Shown piece after piece: positions 1-7,646 of a stretch of 17,632 bases of DNA (positions are counted from its first letter, which is position 1; every line of letters starts with the position of its first letter). Source of the DNA: Chloroflexota bacterium (GTDB lineage Bacteria > Chloroflexota > Anaerolineae > Aggregatilineales > UBA3940). The DNA lies in assembly GCA_011051745.1 (NCBI GenBank), contig DRKO01000230.1, forward strand, positions 1 through 17,632. Reading direction: 5' to 3'. Below the pieces are notes generated by a model. It had not been told where the DNA came from. It made no database searches and worked only from the letters and a program-made list of their open reading frames with translations. Both the position numbers and the translations under genes were made by a program.

Positions 1-1
1 C

Positions 2-1324
2 ATGGCCCAGCTCCTGGGACGGGAAGGATACCGGGGGGCTGCCTCGCCGGAGGATGCCAGTGTCCTGATCGTGAACACCTGCGGCTTCATCGGCCCGGCC
101 AGAGAGGAAAGCCTTAACGCGCTGCGTGAACTGGCGGAGAGCAAGCGCCCCGACCAGCTTCTGATCGCAGCCGGATGTCTGGCCCAGCGATACGGGGTCG
201 AGCTGGCGGAGGAAGTGCCGGGGCTGGACGGCGTGATCGGCACGCGCCGCTGGATGGATATTCTCGATCTGATCCACCGCCTGCGAGGTCGGAGGCATCC
301 GAAGCCGCTCTATCACCTGCCGGACGAGGCGCTGACCGTCGGCACGGATGAGCACGGGGTGCTGCGGGTTGCCCGGCAGGGAGCCAGCGCCTATCTCAAG
401 ATTGCGGATGGCTGTCGCCGCCCGTGTGCCTTCTGCGCCATCCCGCTGATCAAGGGAACTCACGTCAGCCGCCCGCCGGAGGTGATCGTCAGCGAAGCGG
501 CTCGCCTGAACGAGATGGGCGTTAAAGAGATCATCCTGATCTCGCAGGACACGACCGATTACGGGCACGATCTGGGCATGAAAGACGGCCTGGCGACGCT
601 GCTGGAGCAGATCGTCGAGGCTGCCCCCGATGTCCCCTGGATCAGGCTCATGTATGCCTATCCGGGCTATGTCACCCCGCGCCTGATCGAGGTGATGGCC
701 TCCCACGAGCGCATCCTGCCCTATCTGGACATGCCCCTCCAGCACGGGCATCGAGAGGTGCTGAAGCGAATGCGCCGCCCGGCACGGGTCGAATGGGTAT
801 ACGAGACGATCACGATGATGCGCGACGCCATGCCCGATCTCGCGATCCGGACAACGTTCATCGTTGGCTACCCCGGTGAGACGGAGGAGGAGTTCGAGGC
901 GCTGGTGGACTTCGTACGCGACCTGGAGTTTGACCGGGTGGGTGTGTTCACTTACAGCTACGAGGTCGGGACGCCGAGCGCTGCCCTGCCCGATCAGATT
1001 CCGGAGGAAGTCAAGCAGGCCCGCCGTGATCGCCTGATGCAGGTTCAGCAGGACATCTCCCACCGGCGCAATCAGGCCTTCGTGGGGCGCACGCTCCCTG
1101 TGCTGATCGAGGGCTACGGCGATGGCCTGAGCGTGGGGCGCTCCTACAGAGACGCTCCAGAAATTGACGGCATGGTGATCGTCGAGGGTAAGCTACCGGT
1201 GGGTGAGATCGTGCCGGTGCGCATTACCGGCGCGATGGTCTATGATCTGCTCGGTGCGGTAGAGCCAGAGGTTTCCCCGCTCATCGTTCCTGACGAGACG
1301 GGGGCGGAGGAAGCGCCCTCATGA
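2..1324 (+). CDS. rimO: Ribosomal protein S12 methylthiotransferase RimO (5' end cut by window)
   Basis: This is a radical-SAM methylthiotransferase that adds a methylthio group to the conserved Asp of ribosomal protein S12. The radical-SAM cluster motif CxxxCxxC is at residues 138, 142 and 145 (DGCRRPCAFCAIP), counted from the Met at base 2. Two of the three Cys of the N-terminal MTTase domain are present: C27 (NTCGF) and C59 (AAGC). The first one, normally in an SLGC-K-N-xVDSE motif some 20 residues before MAQLLGREGY, is missing. The Met at base 2 is therefore an internal codon and the real start lies left of the window. The stretch after residue about 365 fits the C-terminal TRAM RNA-binding domain. 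The stop overlaps the start of the Nudix gene. RimO is preferred over MiaB because of the DxGCxxPCAFC context, the IPLIKG stretch and the length. It is housekeeping and probably unrelated to the nucleoside locus. Confidence 0.95.
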   Translation: MAQLLGREGYRGAASPEDASVLIVNTCGFIGPAREESLNALRELAESKRPDQLLIAAGCLAQRYGVELAEEVPGLDGVIGTRRWMDILDLIHRLRGRRHPKPLYHLPDEALTVGTDEHGVLRVARQGASAYLKIADGCRRPCAFCAIPLIKGTHVSRPPEVIVSEAARLNEMGVKEIILISQDTTDYGHDLGMKDGLATLLEQIVEAAPDVPWIRLMYAYPGYVTPRLIEVMASHERILPYLDMPLQHGHREVLKRMRRPARVEWVYETITMMRDAMPDLAIRTTFIVGYPGETEEEFEALVDFVRDLEFDRVGVFTYSYEVGTPSAALPDQIPEEVKQARRDRLMQVQQDISHRRNQAFVGRTLPVLIEGYGDGLSVGRSYRDAPEIDGMVIVEGKLPVGEIVPVRITGAMVYDLLGAVEPEVSPLIVPDETGAEEAPS

Positions 1325-1881
1325 AGGAGGGGTGGAAAACTCTGTCGCAGCGTCAACTGCTGGATTGCTCGCCCTGGCTCCGGGTCTTCTCCGAGACGGT
1401 CCAGCTGGAGGACGGGGAAACCGTAGTAGAAAACTTTTACCGCGTCGAGATTCCCTCCTACGTCGTCATCTTCGCCGTCACGCCGGGGCAAACGGTCCCG
1501 CTGGTGGAGCAGTACCGGCATGGCGTGCGGGGCTACACGCTGGAACTCCCCGCCGGGCTTGTTGAGGAGGGCGAAGACCCTCTGACGAGCGCCCGGCGCG
1601 AACTGCGGGAGGAGACGGGGCTGGTTGCCTCTGAATGGCGTTCGCTGGGGGCCTTCGTGGTTGACCCTAACCGGGGATGCGGTCAGGCCCATATTTACCT
1701 GGCCCGTGATGCTGTGCCGGTAGCCGCGCCCGGCCCCGGCGAGTTGCAACAGGTGGTCGTCCACTATTACGATCTGGAGCGGCTTATCGCCCTCTGGCGC
1801 TCCGGCGGGAGCGTCACCATCGCTTCTACGGCAGCGATAGGGCTTGGATTGTCCTTTCTGGGGACGCTCCCGGAGCGCTAA
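1321..1881 (+). CDS. Nudix hydrolase, ADP-ribose pyrophosphatase-like
   Basis: This is a 186-residue Nudix hydrolase. The Nudix box GX5EX7REUXEEXGU is complete at residues 79-101, beginning GLVEEGE and ending REETGL, so all metal-binding Glu residues are present. The preceding LVEQYRHGVRGYTLELPAG stretch is typical of the ADP-ribose pyrophosphatase (NudF-like) branch, which splits ADP-ribose into AMP and ribose 5-phosphate. Substrate is inferred from this similarity only; other nucleoside diphosphate sugars are possible. The ATG overlaps the rimO stop (ATGA), so translation is probably coupled. A GGAGG at 1306-1310 lies 10 bases upstream. The gene directly downstream is an ADP-ribosylglycohydrolase-family gene, which makes an ADP-ribose link attractive but unproven. 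Length is normal for the family. Confidence 0.9.
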   Translation: MKEGWKTLSQRQLLDCSPWLRVFSETVQLEDGETVVENFYRVEIPSYVVIFAVTPGQTVPLVEQYRHGVRGYTLELPAGLVEEGEDPLTSARRELREETGLVASEWRSLGAFVVDPNRGCGQAHIYLARDAVPVAAPGPGELQQVVVHYYDLERLIALWRSGGSVTIASTAAIGLGLSFLGTLPER

Positions 1882-1915
1882 GAGCGTTACAGGGAGAGTC
1901 CCCCGCCCGCTTGCT

Positions 1916-1921
1916 GAGGGG
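1916..1921 (+). promoter_or_regulatory. Ribosome binding site that sets the start of the ADP-ribosylglycohydrolase gene
   Basis: GAGGGG lies 7 bases before ATG 1929. An in-frame TTG at 1911 would extend the protein by six residues but would place this site inside the gene, so the ATG is preferred. Confidence 0.6.
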
Positions 1922-1928
1922 TTCCCTG

Positions 1929-3329
1929 ATGCCTTCCTCGAAACCGAAGGCCCGGTTGGCCGGGCTGCCATGGTTGCGTTATGCACCTGACCTGCACGTC
2001 GAACTGGAGCAGTGCCGGGACGAGGGCAAAGACGTGAGCGGCCTGGCTGAGCGCATCGCGGCTATTCAGTCCATGCCGGAGGATGACCCCCGGCGCGAGA
2101 TCGAAGCCGCCCGTCTGCTGGATGAGACGATCGCCCTGCCGGTACGCGCCGATTTCCCTTACATGGAACCGTCCGATCTGGAGACCATCCGGCACGAGCG
2201 ACCGGACGGCCCGCGCCGCCGACCGGTGTCGCTCAGCGGCGATGATCTGTTCGACCGGGTCTACGGGGCCTGGCTGGGGCGCTGCGCGGGCTGCCTGCTG
2301 GGGAAGCCGGTTGAAGGCTGGATGCGAGAGCGGCTGCTTGGCTTCAATCGCGCCATCGGCAACTATCCCATCCGCTCGTACATGTCCTCCCGACATTCGG
2401 AGGACATCCGGCGGCGGTTCGAGATCAGGGACGAGCCGTACTGGGATGGCGGGCCGGTTCCCTGGATTAACAACGTGGAGTGTGCCCCGGCGGATGATGA
2501 TACCAATTACACCCTTATCAGCCTCCTGCTTCTGGAGCGCTTTGGCCCGACCTTCACGCCCGACGATGTCGCCGTCACCTGGTTGGGCCGCCTGCCCCTT
2601 CTGCAACTCTGCACTGCCGAGCGCATCGCCTACCGAAACTTCACCGGCCTGATCGCTCCTCCGGCGTCCGCCTCGCACCGGAACGTCTATCGCGAGTGGA
2701 TCGGTGCGCAGATACGGGGGGACTTCTTCGGCTATGTCAGCCCCGGCGAAATGGAACGCGCCGCCGGAATGGCGTGGCGCGATGCCTGCATCTCCCATGT
2801 GAAAAACGGAATCTACGGGGAAATGTGGGTTGCCGCGATGCTGGCCGCTGCGTACACAACGGGCGATATGCGCGAGATCATCCGGCTGGGGCTGGGTGAG
2901 ATACCGGTCCGCTCAAGGCTGGCGGCGGCGATCAACGAAGCGCTCCTCTGGCCGGAGCAGGGTCTCACGTGGGAGCAGGCGCTGGATCGGATTCACCGGC
3001 GGTGGGACGAGGCCAACCCCCATCACTGGGGACACACCATCCCCAACGCCGTGATCGTGAGCGTCGCTCTGCTTTACGGGGAGGGTGACCTGGGGAAAAG
3101 CCTCGGAATCGCTATCAGCGGCGCGTTCGATACGGACTGCAACGGCGCGACGGTCGGCTCAATTGTGGGCCTCGTGCGGGGGGCCAGCGCCCTGCCGGAG
3201 CAATGGACTGAGCCGTTACGCGATCATCTTCGCTCCGGCGTGCGGGGCTTTGAGCGGGTTCCCATTTCCGAACTGGCAGGGCGGACCGTGCGCCTGATCG
3301 AGAGGCCCTCTGGCAGCACACAGGCATAA
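1929..3329 (+). CDS. ADP-ribosylglycohydrolase-family protein (DraG/YegU-like fold)
   Basis: This 466-residue protein belongs to the ADP-ribosylglycohydrolase superfamily, metal-dependent enzymes that cleave N- or O-glycosidic bonds to ADP-ribose or related groups. Visible family motifs are the domain opening RVYGAWLGRCAGCLLGKPVE (residues 110-129), the first metal motif DDDTNYTL (189-196, with D190-D191-T192) and the second metal motif DTDCNGATVG (401-410, with D401 and D403). About 105 residues precede the domain; they are rich in charged and helix-forming residues and carry no signal peptide, so the protein should be cytoplasmic. The start is ATG 1929 because of a well-placed ribosome binding site. 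A nucleoside hydrolase gene follows 69 bases downstream on the same strand. E. coli YegU, of the same superfamily, sits beside a nucleoside-type transporter and a PfkB kinase, which supports a role in nucleoside or ribosyl-compound breakdown. The exact substrate is unknown. Confidence 0.85.
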   Translation: MPSSKPKARLAGLPWLRYAPDLHVELEQCRDEGKDVSGLAERIAAIQSMPEDDPRREIEAARLLDETIALPVRADFPYMEPSDLETIRHERPDGPRRRPVSLSGDDLFDRVYGAWLGRCAGCLLGKPVEGWMRERLLGFNRAIGNYPIRSYMSSRHSEDIRRRFEIRDEPYWDGGPVPWINNVECAPADDDTNYTLISLLLLERFGPTFTPDDVAVTWLGRLPLLQLCTAERIAYRNFTGLIAPPASASHRNVYREWIGAQIRGDFFGYVSPGEMERAAGMAWRDACISHVKNGIYGEMWVAAMLAAAYTTGDMREIIRLGLGEIPVRSRLAAAINEALLWPEQGLTWEQALDRIHRRWDEANPHHWGHTIPNAVIVSVALLYGEGDLGKSLGIAISGAFDTDCNGATVGSIVGLVRGASALPEQWTEPLRDHLRSGVRGFERVPISELAGRTVRLIERPSGSTQA

Positions 3330-3387
3330 ATAGAGAAGCTTACGCGCTTGGCATGTGGTTCTTCACACCATAAGCCCCGGATAGAAG

Positions 3388-3396
3388 AGGAGAAGG
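3388..3396 (+). promoter_or_regulatory. Ribosome binding site for the first nucleoside hydrolase
   Basis: AGGAGAAGG ends two bases before ATG 3399, and its AGGAG core is 6 bases away. It selects this ATG over an in-frame TTG at 3348, whose added residues do not resemble the family. Confidence 0.65.
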
Positions 3397-3398
3397 AC

Positions 3399-4313
3399 AT
3401 GTCGGGACAACCCGTGCTGATGGATCAGGACGGCGGCGGGGATGACTTCCTCGCGGCTGCCCTGCTGCTGACGATGGATCATGTGGAGACGATCGGCATC
3501 GTCGTGACCCCCGGTGACTGCTACATCGAGCCTGCGGTGAGCGTCACCCGCAAGCTGCTGGACCTGATGGACCGCCCGGACATACCGGTTGCGAAAAGCA
3601 CGGTGCGCGGCCTGAACCCTTTTCCGGGGGCGTGGCGAAGCCTGTCTTTTGCGGTGGATCATCTGCCCGTCCTGAACGACAGCGATACGATCCGGACGCC
3701 GCTTGTGCCTGAAAGCGGGCAGGCGTTTATGGCCCGCGTCCTGCGGGAAGCGCCGGAGCCGGTCACCGTGCTCGAAACCGGCCCCCTGACTACCGTCGCC
3801 GCCGCACTGGAGATCGCCCCGGACATCGAGGGCAAGATCAAAGAGATCGTCTGGATGGGAGGGGCGCTCAACGTGCCGGGCAACGTCGCGGAACCCGGTC
3901 ACGATGGCTCGGCGGAGTGGAACGTATACTGGGACCCCTTTGCCGCCCGGCGCATCTGGGAGACTTCCATCCCCATCGTGCTCTGCCCGCTGGATATCAC
4001 CAACAGAGTGCCGGTGACCACCGAACTGGTGCGGCAGCTTGGCCGCCAGCGGCGGTATCCCCTCTCCGACTTTGCCGCTCACTGCTACGCGATGGTCGTC
4101 AAAGAGAGTTATTTCTTCTGGGATGTGCTGACGGCTGCTTACGTGGGCCGCCCTGATCTCTTCACCCTGCGTGAATGGGAGACCGTCATCGTGACCGAAG
4201 GGCCAGGCCAGGGACGCACCAGAGTTGAGCCGGGGGGACGGAAGATCATGGCGATGGATCAGGTAGACATCGAGGCCTTCTACGCCTATATTCTGGAGCA
4301 ATGGGCCCGCTGA
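3399..4313 (+). CDS. Nucleoside hydrolase, Trp-type (purine-preferring-like)
   Basis: This 304-residue protein of the inosine/uridine-preferring nucleoside hydrolase family would split ribonucleosides into base and ribose. The calcium-binding Asp cluster is intact: D9, D11, D15 and D16 (MDQDGGGDD). GPL (residues 129-131), MGGA (153-156) and AEWNVYWDPFAA (172-183) match the conserved family blocks. At the position where many members carry a catalytic His (HD), this protein has Trp (W241-D242, FFWDVLTAA). A Trp here is, from memory, the mark of homology group II, typified by the trypanosomal inosine-adenosine-guanosine enzymes. W79 (GAWR) may be the second base-stacking Trp of that group. Purine preference is therefore inferred. 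There is no signal peptide, so it should act in the cytoplasm. It follows the ADP-ribosylglycohydrolase gene by 69 bases and converges on the FGGY kinase gene. Confidence 0.9.
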   Translation: MSGQPVLMDQDGGGDDFLAAALLLTMDHVETIGIVVTPGDCYIEPAVSVTRKLLDLMDRPDIPVAKSTVRGLNPFPGAWRSLSFAVDHLPVLNDSDTIRTPLVPESGQAFMARVLREAPEPVTVLETGPLTTVAAALEIAPDIEGKIKEIVWMGGALNVPGNVAEPGHDGSAEWNVYWDPFAARRIWETSIPIVLCPLDITNRVPVTTELVRQLGRQRRYPLSDFAAHCYAMVVKESYFFWDVLTAAYVGRPDLFTLREWETVIVTEGPGQGRTRVEPGGRKIMAMDQVDIEAFYAYILEQWAR

Positions 4314-4339
4314 CAGCAGGGGCAGAGTCCGGGCGGCGA

Positions 4340-4360
4340 CCTGTCCTGACCGGCGACAGG
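4340..4360. terminator. Weak hairpin between convergent genes
   Basis: CCTGTC (4340-4345) and GACAGG (4355-4360) form a 6-bp stem with a 9-base loop in the 48-base gap between the ends of the nucleoside hydrolase and FGGY kinase genes. Neither strand has a T tract after it. It may help stop transcription from both sides but is a weak candidate. Confidence 0.25.
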
Positions 4361-4361
4361 G

Positions 4362-5861
4362 TTACTCACTCGGCCCGGTCAGAGTAAGCAGGCGCGGGAA
4401 CAGCCCCCGGTTGGCCTCGTAAAGGGCGCGGTAGAGTTCAAACTGTCGCCGGTACAGAGCGTGATGCTCAGGGTTCGGCTCGATGACCGACTCGATGAGC
4501 AGATAACGCTCGATCTGTGACCAGCCCTCAAAAGCCCCGATGCCCATTCCGGCCACGAACATCGCTCCCAGCGATGACCCCGGATGCCGGGCCAGCACGT
4601 GCAGGCGCAGGTTCAGCACGTCGGCGGTGATCTGCTTCCAGAGGGCGCTACGGGCCCCGCCGTTGGTGACCATTACACGCTCACCGGGGTGGAAGCCCAT
4701 CTCTTCCAGCACCTGCAGGTGGTGATAAAAGCCGAAGGAAATGGCCTCAAGGATGGCACGGAATACGTGGGCGCGGGTGTGCCCCAGCGTCAGCCCGAAG
4801 AGCAGCCCTCTGGCGAGCGGATCGAAGATGGGGGTCTTCTCGCCGATGAAGTAGGGCAGCAGGAGCAGCCCCTCTGCTCCGGCGGGAACCTCCGCCGCTT
4901 CCGCGTCCAGCTCGGCGTAGGTGGCCTCGGGGGCGAACTGGTTGCGAAACCACTTGATGATCGACCCGCTGGCTGCCATGCAGCCGTTGATCAGGTACTG
5001 GCCGGGGATCAGATGGTAATCAATGAACAGGCGCGGATCGGTTCGCAACTCGTCCAGCACAAAGAGGATATCCCCTGCCCCGCCCAGCTTGACGAGCAGG
5101 TCACCCGGTGCTTCCAGCCCGGCGGCGAACGCCGAAGCGACGTGATCGGCGCTGCCTGCAACGACCGGCGTGCCCGCCCTGAGGCCCGTATGCCACGCGG
5201 CCTCAGGTGTCACCCTGCCGATCAGATCGCTGGGCGCGTGCACGGTCCCCAGCCAGCCGCTATCAATGCGGGACAGCCGCAGCAGATCGTCGTCCCAATC
5301 GCGGCGGTGCAGATCGTACAGGCCGCTTTCCAGCGCCCAGTTTTGCTCGATGGAGAGTTCGCCGGTCAGGCGAAAGTTGATGTAGTCGTATGACCCCATG
5401 ATGTGGCGGGCGCGTGCCATGATCTCCGGCTCGTGCTTCCACAGCCATAGCAGCTTGGGGCCGATGCTCTGTGAGGTGACCGGGCTGCCTGTGCGGGCCA
5501 GAATATCATCCGCATCGGTCTGCGACTGGAAGTATTCGATCTCGGCGTGGGCGCGGGCGTCGTTCTGCTGGATGGAGAACCGCAGAGGGGTTCCGTCTTC
5601 GCCCACCACAACCAGCGTCGGAACCATGCCGCTGACTCCCACCGCCGCGACGGGCTTATCTGGATGGGCGGCGGTGATTGATTGGCACACAGCGCCGGTG
5701 TTACGCCACCATTCCCCGGCGTCCTCCTCGGCCCAGCCCGGCTGAGTCGAGTGCAGGGTGCTCTGGGCCGATTCCTCGGCGATGATGTGCCCCTCATCGT
5801 CGGCCAGAATGGCCTTGACCGCCGTTGTCCCGATGTCAATGCCCAGCAGGTATGTGCTCAT
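4362..5861 (-). CDS. FGGY-family carbohydrate kinase (xylulokinase-like)
   Basis: This 499-residue, full-length FGGY kinase would transfer phosphate from ATP to a sugar or polyol. The N-terminal phosphate loop is LGIDIGTTAVKAIL (residues 6-19). GWAEED (42-47) and the substrate-side QQNDARA (98-104) are typical. The likely catalytic Asp is D239 (GSADHVASA). The C-terminal ATP domain shows VKLGGAGD (257-264), VTNGGARSALWKQI (398-411) and GSSLGAMFVAG (428-438). Within the family it looks closest to the xylulokinase branch, but the substrate cannot be read from sequence. Its start is 3 bases after the BtpA-family stop, with a GGGGGTGAG ribosome site inside the end of that gene. It is the last gene of the transporter/catabolic run, which suggests it phosphorylates the sugar released from the imported compound, or an isomer of it such as a ketopentose. 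Confidence 0.92.
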   Translation of the reverse strand: MSTYLLGIDIGTTAVKAILADDEGHIIAEESAQSTLHSTQPGWAEEDAGEWWRNTGAVCQSITAAHPDKPVAAVGVSGMVPTLVVVGEDGTPLRFSIQQNDARAHAEIEYFQSQTDADDILARTGSPVTSQSIGPKLLWLWKHEPEIMARARHIMGSYDYINFRLTGELSIEQNWALESGLYDLHRRDWDDDLLRLSRIDSGWLGTVHAPSDLIGRVTPEAAWHTGLRAGTPVVAGSADHVASAFAAGLEAPGDLLVKLGGAGDILFVLDELRTDPRLFIDYHLIPGQYLINGCMAASGSIIKWFRNQFAPEATYAELDAEAAEVPAGAEGLLLLPYFIGEKTPIFDPLARGLLFGLTLGHTRAHVFRAILEAISFGFYHHLQVLEEMGFHPGERVMVTNGGARSALWKQITADVLNLRLHVLARHPGSSLGAMFVAGMGIGAFEGWSQIERYLLIESVIEPNPEHHALYRRQFELYRALYEANRGLFPRLLTLTGPSE

Positions 5862-5864
5862 CGC

Positions 5865-6674
5865 TCACCCCCGCAACTCACGCACGATGTCCATAAAAGA
5901 GCGGGCACGCTCCGGATCAACCGGATTCCACGTGTACCCATCAACCTTGAGGCTGCTCCCCACAATGACGCCATCGGCCACAGCCAGATAGTCACGGATG
6001 TTCCCGTGTTTGGCTCCGGTGTTGAGCAGCACGGGCGTCTCGTCTCCGACGGCTGATCGGGCCTCTTCAACAACGCTCAGGTCTGGCTCGGCTCCGGCCA
6101 TCGGCCCGGCGATCAGGATCGCATCTACCAGGCTGGAGACAACGGCGCTGCGGGCACGCTGGGCGACGCTCCGGCTCCCCAGAGGGGAAGCGAACTCCGG
6201 CGTGATGTTGGCGAAAATGCGGACCTGCTCCGCGCCGATCTGACGGCGATAACGATACAGTGCTGCCGCGTCTGGCTGCCAGAGGCCCATGTCGCTCTCA
6301 TAGACGCCGGTCACCACCTCCCGGATGAACGCCGCGCCCGTCGCTGCGGCAATCGCCAGCGCGGCCTGCGGATCCCACAGGTAATCCACGCCAAAGGGGC
6401 GATCGGTGGGGCGCAGCTCGGTGATGATGCGCGTCATTGTGGCGATGTCCTGAAACTCGGCCCGGAAGCGGTACGGGCGGTCGTCTTCGTTGCAGAACAT
6501 CACGCCGTCAACGCCTGCCGCCAGCAGATTGTCCCGGTCTGCCCTGACGCGCTCGATCATCCTCTCCACGCTCATTTGAGGGTCATGGCGGGGCGTGCCC
6601 GGCAGCGCGGGCAGATGCAGCATGGCGATGACGGGTTTTGAGACGCCGAATAGATCGTGAAGAAGCCCTGACAT
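5865..6674 (-). CDS. BtpA/SgcQ-family TIM-barrel protein
   Basis: This 269-residue protein is of the BtpA family, named after a cyanobacterial photosystem I biogenesis factor; SgcQ of the E. coli sgc cluster is also a member. Family features are the opening KPVIAMLHLPALPGTPRHD (residues 13-31), GVDGVMFCNEDDRPYRF (54-70), GAAFIREVVTGVYESDMG (113-130) and, near the C-terminus, NTGAKHGNI (218-226) followed by ADGVIVGSSLKVDG (233-246). That last block resembles a phosphate-binding end of a TIM barrel. No photosynthesis gene is nearby, so the photosystem role does not apply. The start is ATG 6674, with GAGGAG just upstream. An extension to 6728 lacks family similarity. Lying between a PfkB kinase and an FGGY kinase, it is a good candidate for an enzyme acting on a sugar phosphate, but no reaction is established. 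Confidence 0.85.
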   Translation of the reverse strand: MSGLLHDLFGVSKPVIAMLHLPALPGTPRHDPQMSVERMIERVRADRDNLLAAGVDGVMFCNEDDRPYRFRAEFQDIATMTRIITELRPTDRPFGVDYLWDPQAALAIAAATGAAFIREVVTGVYESDMGLWQPDAAALYRYRRQIGAEQVRIFANITPEFASPLGSRSVAQRARSAVVSSLVDAILIAGPMAGAEPDLSVVEEARSAVGDETPVLLNTGAKHGNIRDYLAVADGVIVGSSLKVDGYTWNPVDPERARSFMDIVRELRG

Positions 6675-6731
6675 TTTCTCCTCGCTTACGGTGAATCCGG
6701 GGTTACCGGAGTTTGAGCGGCTTCTCACCTT

Positions 6732-7646
6732 TCAGGAAGCCGCGCGGGGTTCCAGCGTGCGGGCCAGCGCCGCCACCTCATCGCGGGAGGGCAGGTCGCT
6801 GGCTGCGCCGATGCGCTGCACCTTCAACGCACCGGCGGCGACTCCCCAGCAAACGCTATGGGGCAGGTCCCGGCCCTGTAACAGGCCATACAGCAACCCG
6901 GCCCGGAAGGCGTCGCCCGCTCCGGTGGCGTCAACAGCCTGCACGGCGGGCGGCTGGACGGTGAACGACGCGCCTTCCGCATCCACCACGTAAACTTCGT
7001 CCGGCCCGTCGGTTGTGATAACGATCCCCTTGCTGATCGCCTGAAGGCGCCGCGCGTGCTGGCGAACATCAACGCCGGGGAAGGTCTCCCGGATATAGGC
7101 CGCCGAGTTAGTCGCGATGTCGGTCAGGGGCAGGGCCGGATGATCCGGCGCTATCACGTCGCCCACGGTTGTTTTCGCTCCGGCTTCGCGGGCCACTCTG
7201 GCTGCCTCAAGGCGTTCATCGCCGCCGTACAGGTCAAGCGCAACAAACTGCGCTCCGCCCAGCATGGAGGCCTTCAGAGGCGTTTTAGGGGTCTGAGGGT
7301 ACCAGAAAACCAGGAAAGTACGCTCCCCGTCCGGTGTGACCATCGCCCGGCAGAACGGGGTAGTAACGTCCTCCCGTCGCTCTATCAGACTCAGGTCGAG
7401 CGATCGGTGCTGGCTCAGCCACTCCCAGAGCCAGTTACCGTACAGGTCACGGCCAATCGCATTGCCCGCCAGCCCGACGGAGATTCCGAAACCGGCCAGC
7501 CAGACGGCTGTATTCGCGGCTGCGCCCCCGATGTGATAGCTATCGGCGGTCGGGAAAGCGGCGAGCTCCGGGGTGGGAAGATGGGGAATCTGGATGATGT
7601 TGTCCACCCCGATCTCCCCGTAGCAGAACACATCGTAGTGAGTCAT
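6732..7646 (-). CDS. PfkB-family carbohydrate/nucleoside kinase
   Basis: This 304-residue kinase of the PfkB (ribokinase) family has the N-terminal substrate motif HIGGAAANTAVWLAGFG (residues 38-54). The C-terminal signature DATGAGDAFRAGLLYG (239-254) carries the catalytic base D245 and the GAGD anion hole. TTDGPDEVYVVD (211-222) is the usual strand before the ATP lid. Ribokinase, adenosine kinase, pseudouridine kinase and fructokinase share these motifs, so the substrate is not decided. Ribose released by the nucleoside hydrolases, or a nucleoside itself, fits the context. ATG 7646 overlaps the TGA of the upstream nucleoside hydrolase (ATGA), which argues for translational coupling. A GTG at 7655 with GGAAAG close by is an alternative start adding three residues. 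The BtpA-family gene begins 57 bases downstream. Confidence 0.9.
   Translation of the reverse strand: MTHYDVFCYGEIGVDNIIQIPHLPTPELAAFPTADSYHIGGAAANTAVWLAGFGISVGLAGNAIGRDLYGNWLWEWLSQHRSLDLSLIERREDVTTPFCRAMVTPDGERTFLVFWYPQTPKTPLKASMLGGAQFVALDLYGGDERLEAARVAREAGAKTTVGDVIAPDHPALPLTDIATNSAAYIRETFPGVDVRQHARRLQAISKGIVITTDGPDEVYVVDAEGASFTVQPPAVQAVDATGAGDAFRAGLLYGLLQGRDLPHSVCWGVAAGALKVQRIGAASDLPSRDEVAALARTLEPRAAS

Noticed and set aside
1887..2798. 303-residue open frame on the minus strand
   Set aside because: It is antisense to the ADP-ribosylglycohydrolase gene, which carries clear family motifs; the shadow frame has none.
3363..4301. 312-residue open frame on the minus strand
   Set aside because: It mirrors the first nucleoside hydrolase and shows only compositional bias.
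4584..5393. 269-residue open frame on the plus strand
   Set aside because: It is antisense to the FGGY kinase, which is complete and carries all family motifs.
5865..6674. Photosystem I assembly role for the BtpA-family protein
   Set aside because: No photosynthesis gene is present, and the neighbours are sugar kinases and nucleoside hydrolases.
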